Below, piece after piece: positions 1 through 10,671 of a stretch of 64,000 bases of DNA; the stretch's first letter is position 1; every line of letters begins with the position of its first letter. A program made the position numbers and the translations under genes. A model generated the notes under the pieces. It made no database searches, was not told the origin of the DNA, and was given only the letters and a program-made list of their open reading frames with translations. Origin of the DNA: Clostridia bacterium (lineage in GTDB: Bacteria; Bacillota; Clostridia; Clostridiales; Clostridiaceae); contig JAAYTB010000159.1 of assembly GCA_012523855.1 (NCBI GenBank), positions 1 to 64,000 on the forward strand, read 5' to 3'.

Positions 1-380
1 AGATTCCTCTTGAATATGCTAAGGTGTCAAGAAAAAAACGAAAGGTACTAATTACAGATATTATGGATAAGTTAGGTATAAGAGACAAAATGGACAAGTA
101 TCCAACTGAATTATCAGGTGGACAAAATCAACGTGTTGCTATTGCGAGAGCTTTGGTAAATAACCCTAACACCATATTAGCTGATGAACCTACAGGAGCC
201 TTAGATAGAAAGACTTCCCAAGAAGTTATGGATATATTAAAAAGTTTAAATAATGAAGGAAAAACTATTATTGTAGCCACTCATGATGAAAAAGTTGCCG
301 CAAATTGTAAAAGGATAATATGTATGGAGGATGGCAAGATTATCTCGGATAAAAGGATTAAGGAGGAAGTGAATGAATAA
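1..380 (+). CDS. ABC transporter ATP-binding protein (5'-truncated by window edge)
   Basis: Frame is open to the window edge; LSGGQNQRVAIARAL signature, Walker B ILADEPTGALD, H-loop VATHD. Confidence 0.9.
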   Translation, partial: IPLEYAKVSRKKRKVLITDIMDKLGIRDKMDKYPTELSGGQNQRVAIARALVNNPNTILADEPTGALDRKTSQEVMDILKSLNNEGKTIIVATHDEKVAANCKRIICMEDGKIISDKRIKEEVNE

Positions 381-807
381 AAAGTTTAGGCGTAGAATCA
401 TTAAATTTATTATTGGTATTGTGCTAGTAATTTCTATTATACTTTTGGCTGCAATATTTTTTAGTGTAGGCGATATAAAAAATGCAAGTGGAAACATAAC
501 TAAGCCTGGTCAATCTATTTCTCTTGATTTAGGACGTAGATATGTTAAAGCCTTTTTAGAGTTAGAAGCCACTACTTCCTCTAAAGAAAAAATAAAGTAT
601 TATATAAAGAGTCCAGATAATGAGATTTTAGAACAAGGGGAATTTGATGAAAGTAATAAATTAAGTGTTGATAAACAATATTCTGGCTATAAAGGAACCT
701 GGCATATAGAATTTGAAAATTTACCTGAGGGTGATTACATAAGTTATGAGTATTCATTTAAAGCAATGAATATTGGAAAAAAGGATAGGTTTGACTTACC
801 GAATTAA
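373..807 (+). CDS. hypothetical protein with N-terminal membrane anchor
   Basis: Overlaps the end of the ABC ATPase by 8 nt; N-terminal hydrophobic helix IIKFIIGIVLVISIILLAAIFF. Confidence 0.7.
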   Translation: MNKKFRRRIIKFIIGIVLVISIILLAAIFFSVGDIKNASGNITKPGQSISLDLGRRYVKAFLELEATTSSKEKIKYYIKSPDNEILEQGEFDESNKLSVDKQYSGYKGTWHIEFENLPEGDYISYEYSFKAMNIGKKDRFDLPN

Positions 808-811
808 ATAA

Positions 812-860
812 TAAAAACAAAGTACTTTGGAAGTATCATATCAAAGTACTGTGTTTTTAA
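812..860. terminator. bidirectional hairpin terminator between convergent genes
   Basis: aaaacaaagtacttt ... aaagtactgtgttttt inverted repeat between convergent CDSs. Confidence 0.75.
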
Positions 861-877
861 TTATTTCATTAAGTTAT

Positions 878-1975
878 TTATACATTAAATCTAAAGTTTA
901 CTACATCCCCGTCCTGCATTATATAATCTTTACCTTCTAGTCTGTAGTAGCCTTTTTCCTTAGCAGCAGCTTCAGAACCACATTCAACTAATTTGTCATA
1001 GCTTACAATTTCAGCTCTTATAAAGCCTCTTTCAATATCAGAGTGTATTTTACCTGCAGCTTGAGGAGCTTTTGTGCCTACCTTAATAGTCCAAGCTCTT
1101 ACTTCCTGTACTCCAGCAGTTAAAAAACTCATTAGACCTAAGAGCTTGTAGCTGGAGCTAATTAGCTTATCTAAACCAGTTTCTTCTAAGCCATAGTCTG
1201 CTAGTAACTCCTTTTTTTCTTCTTCATCTAAGGTAGACAATTCTTCCTCTAGCTTTGCGCAAACTACTATAACTTCAGACTTTTCATTTGAGGCAAATTC
1301 TTTAATTTTCTTAACAAATTCATTTTCTAAATTTCCACTCATTAAGTCATCTTCAGAGATATTAGCTACATATAGTACTGGTTTAGAGGTTAGTAAAAAG
1401 TAACCTTTTATAATTTCACTTTCATCTTCATTTACCTCTAAGGTTCTTACAGGCTTACTTGCTTCTAAATGAGCTTTAATTCTTTCCTGCAAGTCTAATT
1501 CAGCCTTAGCCTGTTTATCTCCAGAACGAGCTAATTTAACAGTTTTCTCCATTCTCCTATCTAAAACTTCAATATCGGAAAAGATAAGTTCAAGATTAAT
1601 AGTTTCAATATCTCTAATAGGGTCTACAGATCCGTCTACATGAACAACATTATCGTCTTTGAAGGCTCTTACTACATGAACGATAGAAGCTACTTCACGA
1701 ATATGAGATAAAAACTTATTTCCAAGGCCTTCTCCCTGGCTTGCACCCTTTACAAGTCCTGCTATATCATAAAATTCTATAGAGGCATGAATTTTTCTTT
1801 TTGTGTTATAAATTTTTTCTAAAACATCTAACCTTTTATCCGGAACTGCAACTACTCCAACATTTGGTTCAATAGTGCAGAAAGGATAATTGGCAGATTC
1901 AGCACCAGCTTGTGTAATTGCATTGAACAATGTACTTTTGCCTACGTTTGGTAAACCAACTATTCCTAACTTCAT
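878..1975 (-). CDS. ychF: redox-regulated ATPase/GTPase YchF
   Basis: MKLGIVGLPNVGKSTLFNAIT, DIAGLVKGASQGEGLGNKFLSHIREV, C-terminal TGS domain. Confidence 0.96.
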   Translation of the reverse strand: MKLGIVGLPNVGKSTLFNAITQAGAESANYPFCTIEPNVGVVAVPDKRLDVLEKIYNTKRKIHASIEFYDIAGLVKGASQGEGLGNKFLSHIREVASIVHVVRAFKDDNVVHVDGSVDPIRDIETINLELIFSDIEVLDRRMEKTVKLARSGDKQAKAELDLQERIKAHLEASKPVRTLEVNEDESEIIKGYFLLTSKPVLYVANISEDDLMSGNLENEFVKKIKEFASNEKSEVIVVCAKLEEELSTLDEEEKKELLADYGLEETGLDKLISSSYKLLGLMSFLTAGVQEVRAWTIKVGTKAPQAAGKIHSDIERGFIRAEIVSYDKLVECGSEAAAKEKGYYRLEGKDYIMQDGDVVNFRFNV

Positions 1976-2204
1976 CTATGTACATTCCTTTCTTAACTAA
2001 ATCTTTCATTGTATGATACCAATTTTTAATTATACCCCAGCAGCAAGTTTATTTCAACTTTCATTATCAATTTAAAAAGGCTGTATTCATTAAGGACTTT
2101 GTGGCAAAATATAATATATGTAACTAGAATATTGAGGAAGAAAGAAAAATAGGAAGGAGGAGAGTATTGATGTATTTGTCTAAAATACATCATACAAGAA
2201 AATT

Positions 2205-3425
2205 ATGGACAACATAAATATTATTAAATCGGAAAAGTTTAAAAACAATGCTATTTCTTTAGTTATACCTTTGGAACTAGATGATAGAGTTACAGAATAT
2301 AATTTAATAGCAGCTCTTTTAAAGAGAGGTACTAAGAACTATCCTAGTAGCAAGGCTATATGGGAACATCTGCAAAATCTTTATGGAGCAGTTTTTGATA
2401 TTGTAGTAACAAAGAAAGGTGAAAAACTATTCTTAAATTTCTACATACAGTGTATAAATGACATCTATGCTCTAGAAGGAGAAGCTTTATTAAAGGAAGC
2501 TTTGGATTTTCTTTATGAAGTAGTTAATAATCCTTTAGTTAGTGAAAAGGGATTTGATGAAAGTTATTTTGAAACAGAGAAGGAAAACTTAAAGGTCTTA
2601 ATAAATTCCAGAATGGATAACAAAGATAGCTATGCCTTGGAGAGGGTGCAGGAGATAATAACAGAAGGGGAGCCCTACTCTATATATAAATATGGTGATA
2701 TAGAAAGGTTGCAAGCTATTAAAAATAAGGATTTGCCTTCCCTTTGGCAGGAGATCTACAATAACAGTCCTAGGTTTCTTTTTGCCTGTGGAAATATTGA
2801 TGAAAAGGCACTTGGAGATAAGGTTTCCTTGTTGTCCAATAATACAGGAAAGGAAATAAGTATTCCTAAGACTTCCTTTAAGGGAGAGGTTAAAGAGATA
2901 AAAGAAGTTATGGATGTAAATCAAGGAAAACTCTGTTTAGGTTACAGAACTAATACAACTATATTCAATGGTGATTACTTCGGTCTTTCTGTTATGAACT
3001 CTATATTAGGGGGAGGGACCCATTCAAAGCTCTTTAATGAAGTTAGAGAAAAAAATAGCTTAGCCTATTACAGTTATTCCTTTATAGAAAAATTTAAGGG
3101 TCTACTTATAGTATCCTGCGGTATAGATTCTAGCAATTATGAAAAGGCAACTACAATTTGCAAGTCTCAAATGGAAGCAATAAAAGCTGGAAAGATTAGC
3201 AAGGAAGAAATAAATAGTGCAAAGAAAAAGCTTATTAGTGATCTAAGAACTATAACAGATTCTCAATATTCCTTTATGGATTATATATCAACCCTAAGAG
3301 CTTATGGTATAGAGTACAAGATCGAGGATATACTTAGTGAATTAGATAAGGTTGATATAGACAGAGTGGTTCAATGTGCAAATACTATAGAACTGAATGC
3401 AGTTTACTTTATGACAAAGGAATAG
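2205..3425 (+). CDS. ymfF: M16 peptidase-like protein, probably the non-catalytic partner (YmfF-like)
   Basis: M16-like fold motifs (GGGTHSKLFNEVREKNSLAYYSYS) without HxxEH; directly upstream of an HxxEH-containing M16 gene. Confidence 0.85.
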   Translation: MDNINIIKSEKFKNNAISLVIPLELDDRVTEYNLIAALLKRGTKNYPSSKAIWEHLQNLYGAVFDIVVTKKGEKLFLNFYIQCINDIYALEGEALLKEALDFLYEVVNNPLVSEKGFDESYFETEKENLKVLINSRMDNKDSYALERVQEIITEGEPYSIYKYGDIERLQAIKNKDLPSLWQEIYNNSPRFLFACGNIDEKALGDKVSLLSNNTGKEISIPKTSFKGEVKEIKEVMDVNQGKLCLGYRTNTTIFNGDYFGLSVMNSILGGGTHSKLFNEVREKNSLAYYSYSFIEKFKGLLIVSCGIDSSNYEKATTICKSQMEAIKAGKISKEEINSAKKKLISDLRTITDSQYSFMDYISTLRAYGIEYKIEDILSELDKVDIDRVVQCANTIELNAVYFMTKE

Positions 3426-3440
3426 AAAGGAAGTGATTAC

Positions 3441-4706
3441 ATGTTGGAAAGAGTATATTTTGATGCTATAAAGGAAGAAATGTACACAGGAGTTATTAAT
3501 GGCCTCAGAACTTATGTTATACCAAAGAAAGGTTATACAAAGAGCTTTGCCATGCTTACTACCAAGTTTGGATCAAATGATATAGAGTTTTCTAAAAAGG
3601 GAGGACCTATGAAGGAATATCCAAAGGGTATTGCTCATTTTTTAGAACATAAGCTCTTTGAAGAGAAGGAAGGTAACATATTTACTAGGTTTGCAGAAAT
3701 GGGAGCTTCTCCTAATGCCTATACCAGTGCCCAGATAACTACCTATTATTTTACTTGTACTGAAGGTTTCAATGAGAACTTGGAACTTCTTGTGCGCTTT
3801 GTATATAATCCTTATCTAACTGAGGAGAATGTAAATAAGGAAAAGGGGATTATAGAACAAGAAATTAGAATGTATGAAGACAATCCAGGCTTTAGAGTGT
3901 ACTTTAATGCGCTAGAAAGCATGTATCATAGCCATCCTGTTCGGTATGATATAGCTGGAACAGTAGAGTCAATTTATGAAATAACACCTGAACTTTTGTA
4001 TGACTGCTATAATACCTTCTATGTGCCAGAAAATATGGTGATGACAATAGTAGGAGATGTAGATATAGGAGCTATAGAAAAAATCCTGGCAAAAACAGTG
4101 CCTCAAGATAGGGACTCAGCAGATTTTACTGTAAGGAAGTATAGGGAGGAACCCGTAGTTAATCAAAGAAAAGTACATAAGAAAATGGGTCTAAGCATAC
4201 CAAACTTTATAATAGGCTTTAAGGATGACACACAGGGTCTTGATAAAAAGAACTACATTAGAAGAAAGTTGCAGATGGACGTAATTGGTAGACTTCTCTT
4301 TAGCAGAAGTTCATACTTATATGAAGAAATGTACAGTAGTGGTTTAATAAATGAAAGTTTTAGTTATGAATATGCTTTAGAAGAAGATTATTGCCATCTA
4401 ATAATAGGTGGAGAGAGCAGGGAAGCAGAAAAGGTTATGGAAAAAATTAAGGAGTACGTAAAAGAAAAGGCTGATATAGTAAATAGCCAGGACTTTCTAA
4501 GAGTAAAGAAAATGATGGTAGGTTCTTTTATAAGTAGGTTTAACAATATAGAAGGCCTTGGAAACTTTATAAAAGACTATTTTATAAGAGGAGTTAATCC
4601 CTTTGATTATTACGAGATCTTAAAGGATATTAATGAGGATGAAGTTGCCAAAAGACTGCAGTATTTAAGCAATGATGATAGATGGTGTATATCAATTATC
4701 GATTAA
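3441..4706 (+). CDS. ymfH: M16 family metallopeptidase (YmfH-like)
   Basis: GIAHFLEHKLFE zinc motif; paired with the upstream M16-like gene. Confidence 0.9.
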   Translation: MLERVYFDAIKEEMYTGVINGLRTYVIPKKGYTKSFAMLTTKFGSNDIEFSKKGGPMKEYPKGIAHFLEHKLFEEKEGNIFTRFAEMGASPNAYTSAQITTYYFTCTEGFNENLELLVRFVYNPYLTEENVNKEKGIIEQEIRMYEDNPGFRVYFNALESMYHSHPVRYDIAGTVESIYEITPELLYDCYNTFYVPENMVMTIVGDVDIGAIEKILAKTVPQDRDSADFTVRKYREEPVVNQRKVHKKMGLSIPNFIIGFKDDTQGLDKKNYIRRKLQMDVIGRLLFSRSSYLYEEMYSSGLINESFSYEYALEEDYCHLIIGGESREAEKVMEKIKEYVKEKADIVNSQDFLRVKKMMVGSFISRFNNIEGLGNFIKDYFIRGVNPFDYYEILKDINEDEVAKRLQYLSNDDRWCISIID

Positions 4707-4721
4707 AATAAAAAAATAATT

Positions 4722-4764
4722 TTTTTAAAAAAACCCTTCAAAAAAAGAAGGGTTTTTTATTTTT
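4722..4764 (+). terminator. Rho-independent terminator
   Basis: aaacccttc aaaaaaa gaagggtttttt followed by T-rich run. Confidence 0.85.
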
Positions 4765-4782
4765 ATATAGAATTATATGATT

Positions 4783-4832
4783 AAGTGGTTGAAAGTGGAG
4801 CGAAGTGGAGTGAATTTCATTAAAAGTGGAGT
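4783..4832 (+). promoter_or_regulatory. MraZ-box-like direct repeats (GTGG core)
   Basis: GTGG cores at 4785, 4795, 4805 and 4826 (spacing 10, 10, 21) upstream of mraZ. Confidence 0.75.
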
Positions 4833-4913
4833 AAGTTTATAAAAAAATCATAGATATCAAAAAATAAATTAAGGCTTGGATTTTGATGTCTAATAATCAT
4901 TCTGAGGTGTAAT

Positions 4914-5342
4914 ATGTTTATAGGTGAGTATCAACATGCCATTGATAATAAGAATAGAATGATTATACCATCTAAGTTTAGAGAAGAATTAGGGACAAGC
5001 TTTGTTATTACAAAAGGATTAGATGGTTGTTTATATGCTTACACCATGGATGAGTGGAAAATAATGGAAGAGAAGTTAAAGAAGCTTCCGCTTACCAGTA
5101 AAGATGCCAGAGCATTTGTTAGATTCTTTTTTTCAGGAGCTAACGAAGTAGGGCCAGACAAACAAGGAAGGGTACTTATTCCTCAAAATTTATTGGAATA
5201 TGCCGGAATTGAAAAGGAAATAGTAAGTATAGGCGTATCTACAAGAATTGAAATTTGGAGTAAGGCAAGATGGGATGAATACAATAATTCAGACATTAAT
5301 TTCGATGAGATTGCCGAAAAGATGAGCGAATTAGGCATATAA
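4914..5342 (+). CDS. mraZ: transcriptional regulator MraZ
   Basis: [36 protein letters not shown]; first gene of the dcw cluster. Confidence 0.97.
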   Translation: MFIGEYQHAIDNKNRMIIPSKFREELGTSFVITKGLDGCLYAYTMDEWKIMEEKLKKLPLTSKDARAFVRFFFSGANEVGPDKQGRVLIPQNLLEYAGIEKEIVSIGVSTRIEIWSKARWDEYNNSDINFDEIAEKMSELGI

Positions 5343-5354
5343 GAGGGGAAGAGT

Positions 5355-6296
5355 ATGGAATTTAAACACATCAGCATCATGGCTGAACAATGTATTGAAG
5401 GATTAAATATTGAAGAAAATGGAATATATGTGGATTGCACTCTTGGTGGAGGAGGTCATTCAAGTTATATTTTGCAAAAGCTATCAGCAGAAGGAAGACT
5501 AATAGGTATAGATCAAGATATGGAAGCTATAAATGCTGCTAAGGCCAGATTAAGCCAGTATAAAAATGTTACCTATGTTAATGATAATTTTAGAAACATA
5601 AAAAATGTTTTAAATAATTTAGGCATAGAAAAGGTTGATGGCATATTAGCAGATTTAGGTGTATCTTCTTATCAATTAGACAATGCTGACAGAGGTTTTA
5701 GCTATATGAATGATGCGCCTCTTGATATGAGAATGAATAGGGACCAAGAGTTCAGTGCCTATGATCTTGTAAATGGTTACAGTGAAGAAGAGCTTGAAAA
5801 AATAATAAGGAATTATGGAGAGGAAAGGTTTGCTAGAAGAATAGCTAGATTCATAGTAGACAGAAGAGCTAAGAAGACCATAGAAAGTACTTTTGAATTA
5901 GTAGATATTATTAAGGCAGCCATACCAGCAAAGGCTAGAAGGGAAGGTCCTCATCCAGCTAAGAGAACTTTTCAAGCTATAAGAATCGAAGTAAACGGCG
6001 AATTGGAAATCTTAAATAGGTTTGTTGAAGATGGAGTGAACAACTTGGCAGAAGGTGGACGCATAGCAATAATAACATTCCACTCTTTAGAAGATAGAAT
6101 TATAAAGCTGAAGTTTAGGGAATTGGCAAATCCCTGCACCTGTCCTTCAGACTTTCCTATTTGCCAGTGTGGTAAAAAACCTTTGTTGAAGGTGATAACT
6201 AGAAAACCAATAGAACCAACAGAAGATGAAGTTGAAGTAAATCCTAGAAGTAGAAGTGCCAAATTAAGAATAGCTGAGCGAATATATACAAGATAA
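5355..6296 (+). CDS. rsmH: 16S rRNA (cytosine(1402)-N(4))-methyltransferase
   Basis: [38 protein letters not shown]. Confidence 0.97.
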   Translation: MEFKHISIMAEQCIEGLNIEENGIYVDCTLGGGGHSSYILQKLSAEGRLIGIDQDMEAINAAKARLSQYKNVTYVNDNFRNIKNVLNNLGIEKVDGILADLGVSSYQLDNADRGFSYMNDAPLDMRMNRDQEFSAYDLVNGYSEEELEKIIRNYGEERFARRIARFIVDRRAKKTIESTFELVDIIKAAIPAKARREGPHPAKRTFQAIRIEVNGELEILNRFVEDGVNNLAEGGRIAIITFHSLEDRIIKLKFRELANPCTCPSDFPICQCGKKPLLKVITRKPIEPTEDEVEVNPRSRSAKLRIAERIYTR

Positions 6297-6335
6297 ATAT
6301 TATGGTAGTTATATTTTGTGTGTGGGGTGAATAAA

Positions 6336-6836
6336 TTGTTAGAGGATAAGAAAATAGGATACGTAAGAGGTAGTGCCGCTCTAGCTCCAAGGAGACAGGA
6401 AAAAGAACCAAATAGACAAAGGGACTATGAAAAATTAAGAAAGTCTAAAATTGAAAGAGAAAATAGATTAAAGCATAAAAAAAATATGCAGAAGAGAAGG
6501 GTTCTTAAAACCATAGTAACCATTTTTATTGCTGGAATCGGTCTTATGTATAATGAAGGAAGAATATATGAAAAGCAACAGAGAATTATTGAAATAAACA
6601 ATGATATAAAATTAGTTAATCAGCAAATTGAAGATACTAAGTTTCAATTACTTAAGTTAAATAGTGTAGCTAATATTAAGGAAACTGCAGACAATGAACT
6701 TAATATGACAATACCAAAGAACACAGAAGCAGTTTATGTTGACTTTAGTAAAAATAATTTTGCAGAAGTACCCCAGGAGGAAAAAGAGAGTTTCGCTGAA
6801 GAAGTTTTAGGCAAGATTAAAAGTCTATTATTTTAG
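6336..6836 (+). CDS. ftsL: FtsL-like cell division protein
   Basis: Small coiled-coil protein with one TM helix between rsmH and a PBP; TTG start at 6336 after tggggtg. Confidence 0.75.
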   Translation: MLEDKKIGYVRGSAALAPRRQEKEPNRQRDYEKLRKSKIERENRLKHKKNMQKRRVLKTIVTIFIAGIGLMYNEGRIYEKQQRIIEINNDIKLVNQQIEDTKFQLLKLNSVANIKETADNELNMTIPKNTEAVYVDFSKNNFAEVPQEEKESFAEEVLGKIKSLLF

Positions 6837-6850
6837 CGGGGGTTGATGCA

Positions 6851-9052
6851 TTGAGCAAAAAAAACTATAGAGATACAGTGATAATAAAACGAAGAATGCT
6901 CATTTCTATGGGTGTTCTTACCGTTTTATTTTTTTCATTAAGCTTAAGATTATTTTATGTTATGGTAGTGCAATCTAACAAATATAAAGCACTAGCTATA
7001 GAACAATGGACAAATGAAGTAAAAATAGATGGCAGAAGAGGAAGTATATTTGATAGAAATGGTAATGAATTAGCTGTCAGTGCAAATGTTTATAGAGTGG
7101 ATTTAGCTATGAATACCATTAGGTCCTATGTTAAGAAAAATAATTTAACCTTTGAAATTATAGCACCTAAAATTGCTGAAGCTTTGGATATGGACACAGA
7201 GAAGGTTTTGAAGGAGCTATATAAAACACTGCCTAGTGGTAAGGATAGAGGGTCTGCCACTTTAGCCAGAAGAATTGATAAGGAAAAGGCTGACAAGGTA
7301 AGAGATCTTAAGATAAATGGAGTGCTGGTATCTCCGGATACTCAGAGATATTATCCGAAAAATAACTTTTTAGCTCATGTTTTAGGTACTACAAATTCCG
7401 ATGGTTATGGTCTTGCAGGAGTAGAATTACAGTATAATAGTGTTTTGAAGGGGATTCCTGGTTTGAGAATCACAGAAACAGATAGAAGGAGCGATGAGCT
7501 GCCATATACTATATCAGACTTTACTAAACCTGTAGATGGGAAGAATTTAATTTTAACTATAGATTCTACTATTCAAGGTTTTGCAGAAAAGGCGGCGGAG
7601 CAAGCCCTAAATGACAATAAGGCAAAAGCTGTGTCTATTATGGTAATGGACCCTAAAACTGGCGAAATATTGGCTATGGCAAACAAGCCGGATTTTAATC
7701 CAAATAAGCCTAGAGAAGGGGCTAACACTGCAGATGAAATGGCTAAACTTTGGAGAAATAGAATGGTAAGTGATACATATGAGCCTGGATCTATTTTTAA
7801 AGTTTATACAGCTATTGCTGCTATGGAAAAGGGCTTAGTTTCTGAATCAGATACTTTTAATTGTGGCGGTAGTAGAAAGGTTGCAAATAGGACAATCCGT
7901 TGCTGGAAGAGAACTGGTCATGGAGAACAAAATTTTGTTGAAATATTGGAAAATTCCTGCAATGTTGGCTTCATGGAATTAGGGGAGAGATTACAGGCAG
8001 AAGGGTTAAATGAGTATATTAATAAGTTTGGCTTCGGTAAAAAAACTGCCATTGACCTTCCTGGTGAGGCCAGAGGTATAGTGAAGAAGACTAAGGATAT
8101 CACCACAGTAGACCTGGCTACCATTTCCTTTGGTCAGAGTAATACTGTTACACCAATCCAGTACATGACAGCCTTTAATGCTATTGCCAATGGCGGTGTA
8201 ATGGTGACACCTCACATAATGAAAGCTGTAACCCATGTTAACGAAAAAAATCAGATGATTATAGATGAAACTTTTGAAACTTATAGTAAGAATTACGAAA
8301 AGAAGCAGATAGTTTCAAAAGAACAAGCAGATTTACTATGTTCTTACTTGGAGAAGGTTGTATCTGAAGGTGGTGGTAAAAATGCCTTTATTGACGGATA
8401 TCATATAGGCGGAAAAACCGGTACCGCCCAGAAGGTAAATCCTCAGACTGGTACATATGGAGCTGGGAAATATGTAGCCTCCTTTGCAGGTATGGCTCCT
8501 GTAGATGATCCTAAGGTAACAGTTTTTATATCCATTGATGAACCAGACCCTTCCAAGTATTACGCAGGGCAAATTGCAGCACCAGTAGCTAAACAAGTCT
8601 TTTTTGATATATTTAATTATCTTTCAATTAAGGGTGACGTATCTATTGAAGATACAATGCGTAGTATGCAAAAAGATGTCTTATTACCAGATTTAAGAGG
8701 CATGAAAAAAAGTGAAGCTAGCAGGGCTTTAAAAGAAATAAATCTGGAATATGAAATAGAGGGTGAAGGTGAAGTTATCAGTGATATGACACCAAAACCT
8801 GGATATACGGTAAAAGAAGGAGATAAAATTATTCTTTACACTACCAATGGTGGAAACTATAATAAAGATGTAGTGATACCAGACTTAACTGGTTATACTC
8901 AAGAAGAAGCTGAAACGGTATTAAGTAATTTAGGACTAGAATCTCAGTTTATAGGCGAAGGGCTAGTGGCAGACCAAAATATATCGCCGGGTAAAACTGT
9001 TCGGAAAGGGACTAGCTTAATCTTTGAACTGGATATAATTGGTGGCGATTAA
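6851..9052 (+). CDS. spoVD: Class B PBP with PASTA repeats (SpoVD/Pbp2X type)
   Basis: YEPGSIFKVYTA (SxxK), SCN, KTGTAQKV; two C-terminal PASTA domains; position between ftsL and murE. Confidence 0.93.
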   Translation: MSKKNYRDTVIIKRRMLISMGVLTVLFFSLSLRLFYVMVVQSNKYKALAIEQWTNEVKIDGRRGSIFDRNGNELAVSANVYRVDLAMNTIRSYVKKNNLTFEIIAPKIAEALDMDTEKVLKELYKTLPSGKDRGSATLARRIDKEKADKVRDLKINGVLVSPDTQRYYPKNNFLAHVLGTTNSDGYGLAGVELQYNSVLKGIPGLRITETDRRSDELPYTISDFTKPVDGKNLILTIDSTIQGFAEKAAEQALNDNKAKAVSIMVMDPKTGEILAMANKPDFNPNKPREGANTADEMAKLWRNRMVSDTYEPGSIFKVYTAIAAMEKGLVSESDTFNCGGSRKVANRTIRCWKRTGHGEQNFVEILENSCNVGFMELGERLQAEGLNEYINKFGFGKKTAIDLPGEARGIVKKTKDITTVDLATISFGQSNTVTPIQYMTAFNAIANGGVMVTPHIMKAVTHVNEKNQMIIDETFETYSKNYEKKQIVSKEQADLLCSYLEKVVSEGGGKNAFIDGYHIGGKTGTAQKVNPQTGTYGAGKYVASFAGMAPVDDPKVTVFISIDEPDPSKYYAGQIAAPVAKQVFFDIFNYLSIKGDVSIEDTMRSMQKDVLLPDLRGMKKSEASRALKEINLEYEIEGEGEVISDMTPKPGYTVKEGDKIILYTTNGGNYNKDVVIPDLTGYTQEEAETVLSNLGLESQFIGEGLVADQNISPGKTVRKGTSLIFELDIIGGD

Positions 9053-9068
9053 AAAATCTATCTAAAAT

Positions 9069-9128
9069 ATTGAAGATATCCAACCGTTATTCCTAGATAT
9101 AGGAAAAATGGTTTTGGCTATCTTTAAT
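9069..9128 (+). other. long imperfect stem-loop between spoVD and murE
   Basis: attgaagata ... tatctttaat outer stem with internal ttcct/aggaa stem; no clear poly-T tail. Confidence 0.6.
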
Positions 9129-9218
9129 ATCAGCTAGTAAACTTTGTGCAGAAGAAGGTTTATGAAAATATAAAGTGGCAATAATTTAAATATGTCATTA
9201 AGGCAAGGGGATGTTTGG

Positions 9219-10664
9219 ATGAAGCTCTTAGAAATTTTGCAGGGAATTGATTATCGTCTTATTCAAGGAAGTACTGATGTGGACATAAAAAGTCTTCAAT
9301 ACAATTCAAAAAAAGTTAGTGATGGTGACCTGTTTTTTTGCATAAAGGGTTTTTCTACCGATGGCCATAAGTATGCAGAAGCAGCACAAAAAAATGGTGC
9401 AAAGGTTATTATTGCTGAAAAGGAAATATGGGCAGGGGATGAGGTTACAGTAGTTTTGGTGGAAGACAGTAGAAAGGCTCTAGCTATCTGCGCCGCCAAT
9501 TACTATAACAAGCCTGCAGACAAATTAAAGCTTATAGGAATAACAGGAACTAACGGAAAAACTACTACTACTTATATGATAAAAGCTATTCTTGAAGAAG
9601 CAGGATACAAGGTAGGCTTGATTGGAACAATTTCTAACTATATAGGGGATGAAAAGCTTGCTGCAGAAAGAACTACACCAGAGTCTTTGGAATTGCAAAA
9701 GTTATTTGCAGATATGGTGGATAAAAAAGTAGATTATTGTATTATGGAAGTGTCTTCACATTCTTTGGAGCTCCACAGGGTTTATGGTCTTTCTTTCAAG
9801 TATGGTATCTTCAGCAATCTTACTCAGGACCATCTTGATTTTCACAAAACCTTTGAAAACTATTATAAGGCTAAGTTGGAGTTATTTGCCTATAGTGAAA
9901 AATCAATTATTAATGTGGATGACACTTATGGTTCAAAGATATACGGTGACGTGAAGAATGTTAAATTAACTTACGGCATAGACAAGGAGTCCGATTATAG
10001 AGCAAAGGATATTTACCTTCATTCTAGAGGGGCTAAATATAATCTGTGCTATAATGATAAGGAAGAGGAAATCAGTATATTTATACCTGGCAAATATAAT
10101 ATTTATAATTCCCTATCTGCAGCAGCAGTTTGTTTGTCAGAAGGTATAGACCTTGATGCTGTAAAAAAAGGCTTGGAAAAGGTGCAGGTGCCGGGAAGAT
10201 GTGAATTGGTTGGGAAAGAGTATAACTTAGATTTTGATATTATCGTAGACTATGCTCATTCGCCAGATGGCTTAATTAATATACTAAATACTGCTAGAGA
10301 GTTTACTAAAAATAGATTAATTTCTGTATTTGGTTGTGGAGGAAATAGAGATAAAAGTAAGAGGCCAATAATGGGTGAAATTGGATCAAGGTTAAGCGAT
10401 ATAGCGGTTATAACTTCAGACAATCCTAGAGATGAAGAGCCAATGGATATCATCGCCGATCTTCTTCAAGGCATTACTAAAGATAACTATATTGTTGTTG
10501 AAAACCGAAAAGAAGCTATAAAAAAGGCAATAGAAATTGCTAGGCCAGGGGATGTTATTGTTGTTGCAGGTAAAGGCCATGAGGATTATCAGATTTTCAA
10601 GAACAATAAGGTAATTCATTTTGATGAAAGAGAAATAATTAAAGAAATACTAGATCAAAGGTAA
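9219..10664 (+). CDS. murE: UDP-N-acetylmuramoyl-tripeptide synthetase MurE
   Basis: [37 protein letters not shown]; start at 9219 after caagggg. Confidence 0.96.
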   Translation: MKLLEILQGIDYRLIQGSTDVDIKSLQYNSKKVSDGDLFFCIKGFSTDGHKYAEAAQKNGAKVIIAEKEIWAGDEVTVVLVEDSRKALAICAANYYNKPADKLKLIGITGTNGKTTTTYMIKAILEEAGYKVGLIGTISNYIGDEKLAAERTTPESLELQKLFADMVDKKVDYCIMEVSSHSLELHRVYGLSFKYGIFSNLTQDHLDFHKTFENYYKAKLELFAYSEKSIINVDDTYGSKIYGDVKNVKLTYGIDKESDYRAKDIYLHSRGAKYNLCYNDKEEEISIFIPGKYNIYNSLSAAAVCLSEGIDLDAVKKGLEKVQVPGRCELVGKEYNLDFDIIVDYAHSPDGLINILNTAREFTKNRLISVFGCGGNRDKSKRPIMGEIGSRLSDIAVITSDNPRDEEPMDIIADLLQGITKDNYIVVENRKEAIKKAIEIARPGDVIVVAGKGHEDYQIFKNNKVIHFDEREIIKEILDQR

Positions 10665-10671
10665 GCCAGAG

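Noticed and set aside
246-497. Antisense ORFs listed on the minus strand throughout (e.g. 246-497, 2598-2924, 23789-24136, 42283-42642, 50641-51084)
   Set aside because: They lie inside well-supported CDSs on the other strand, lack motifs and are expected by chance in AT-rich DNA.
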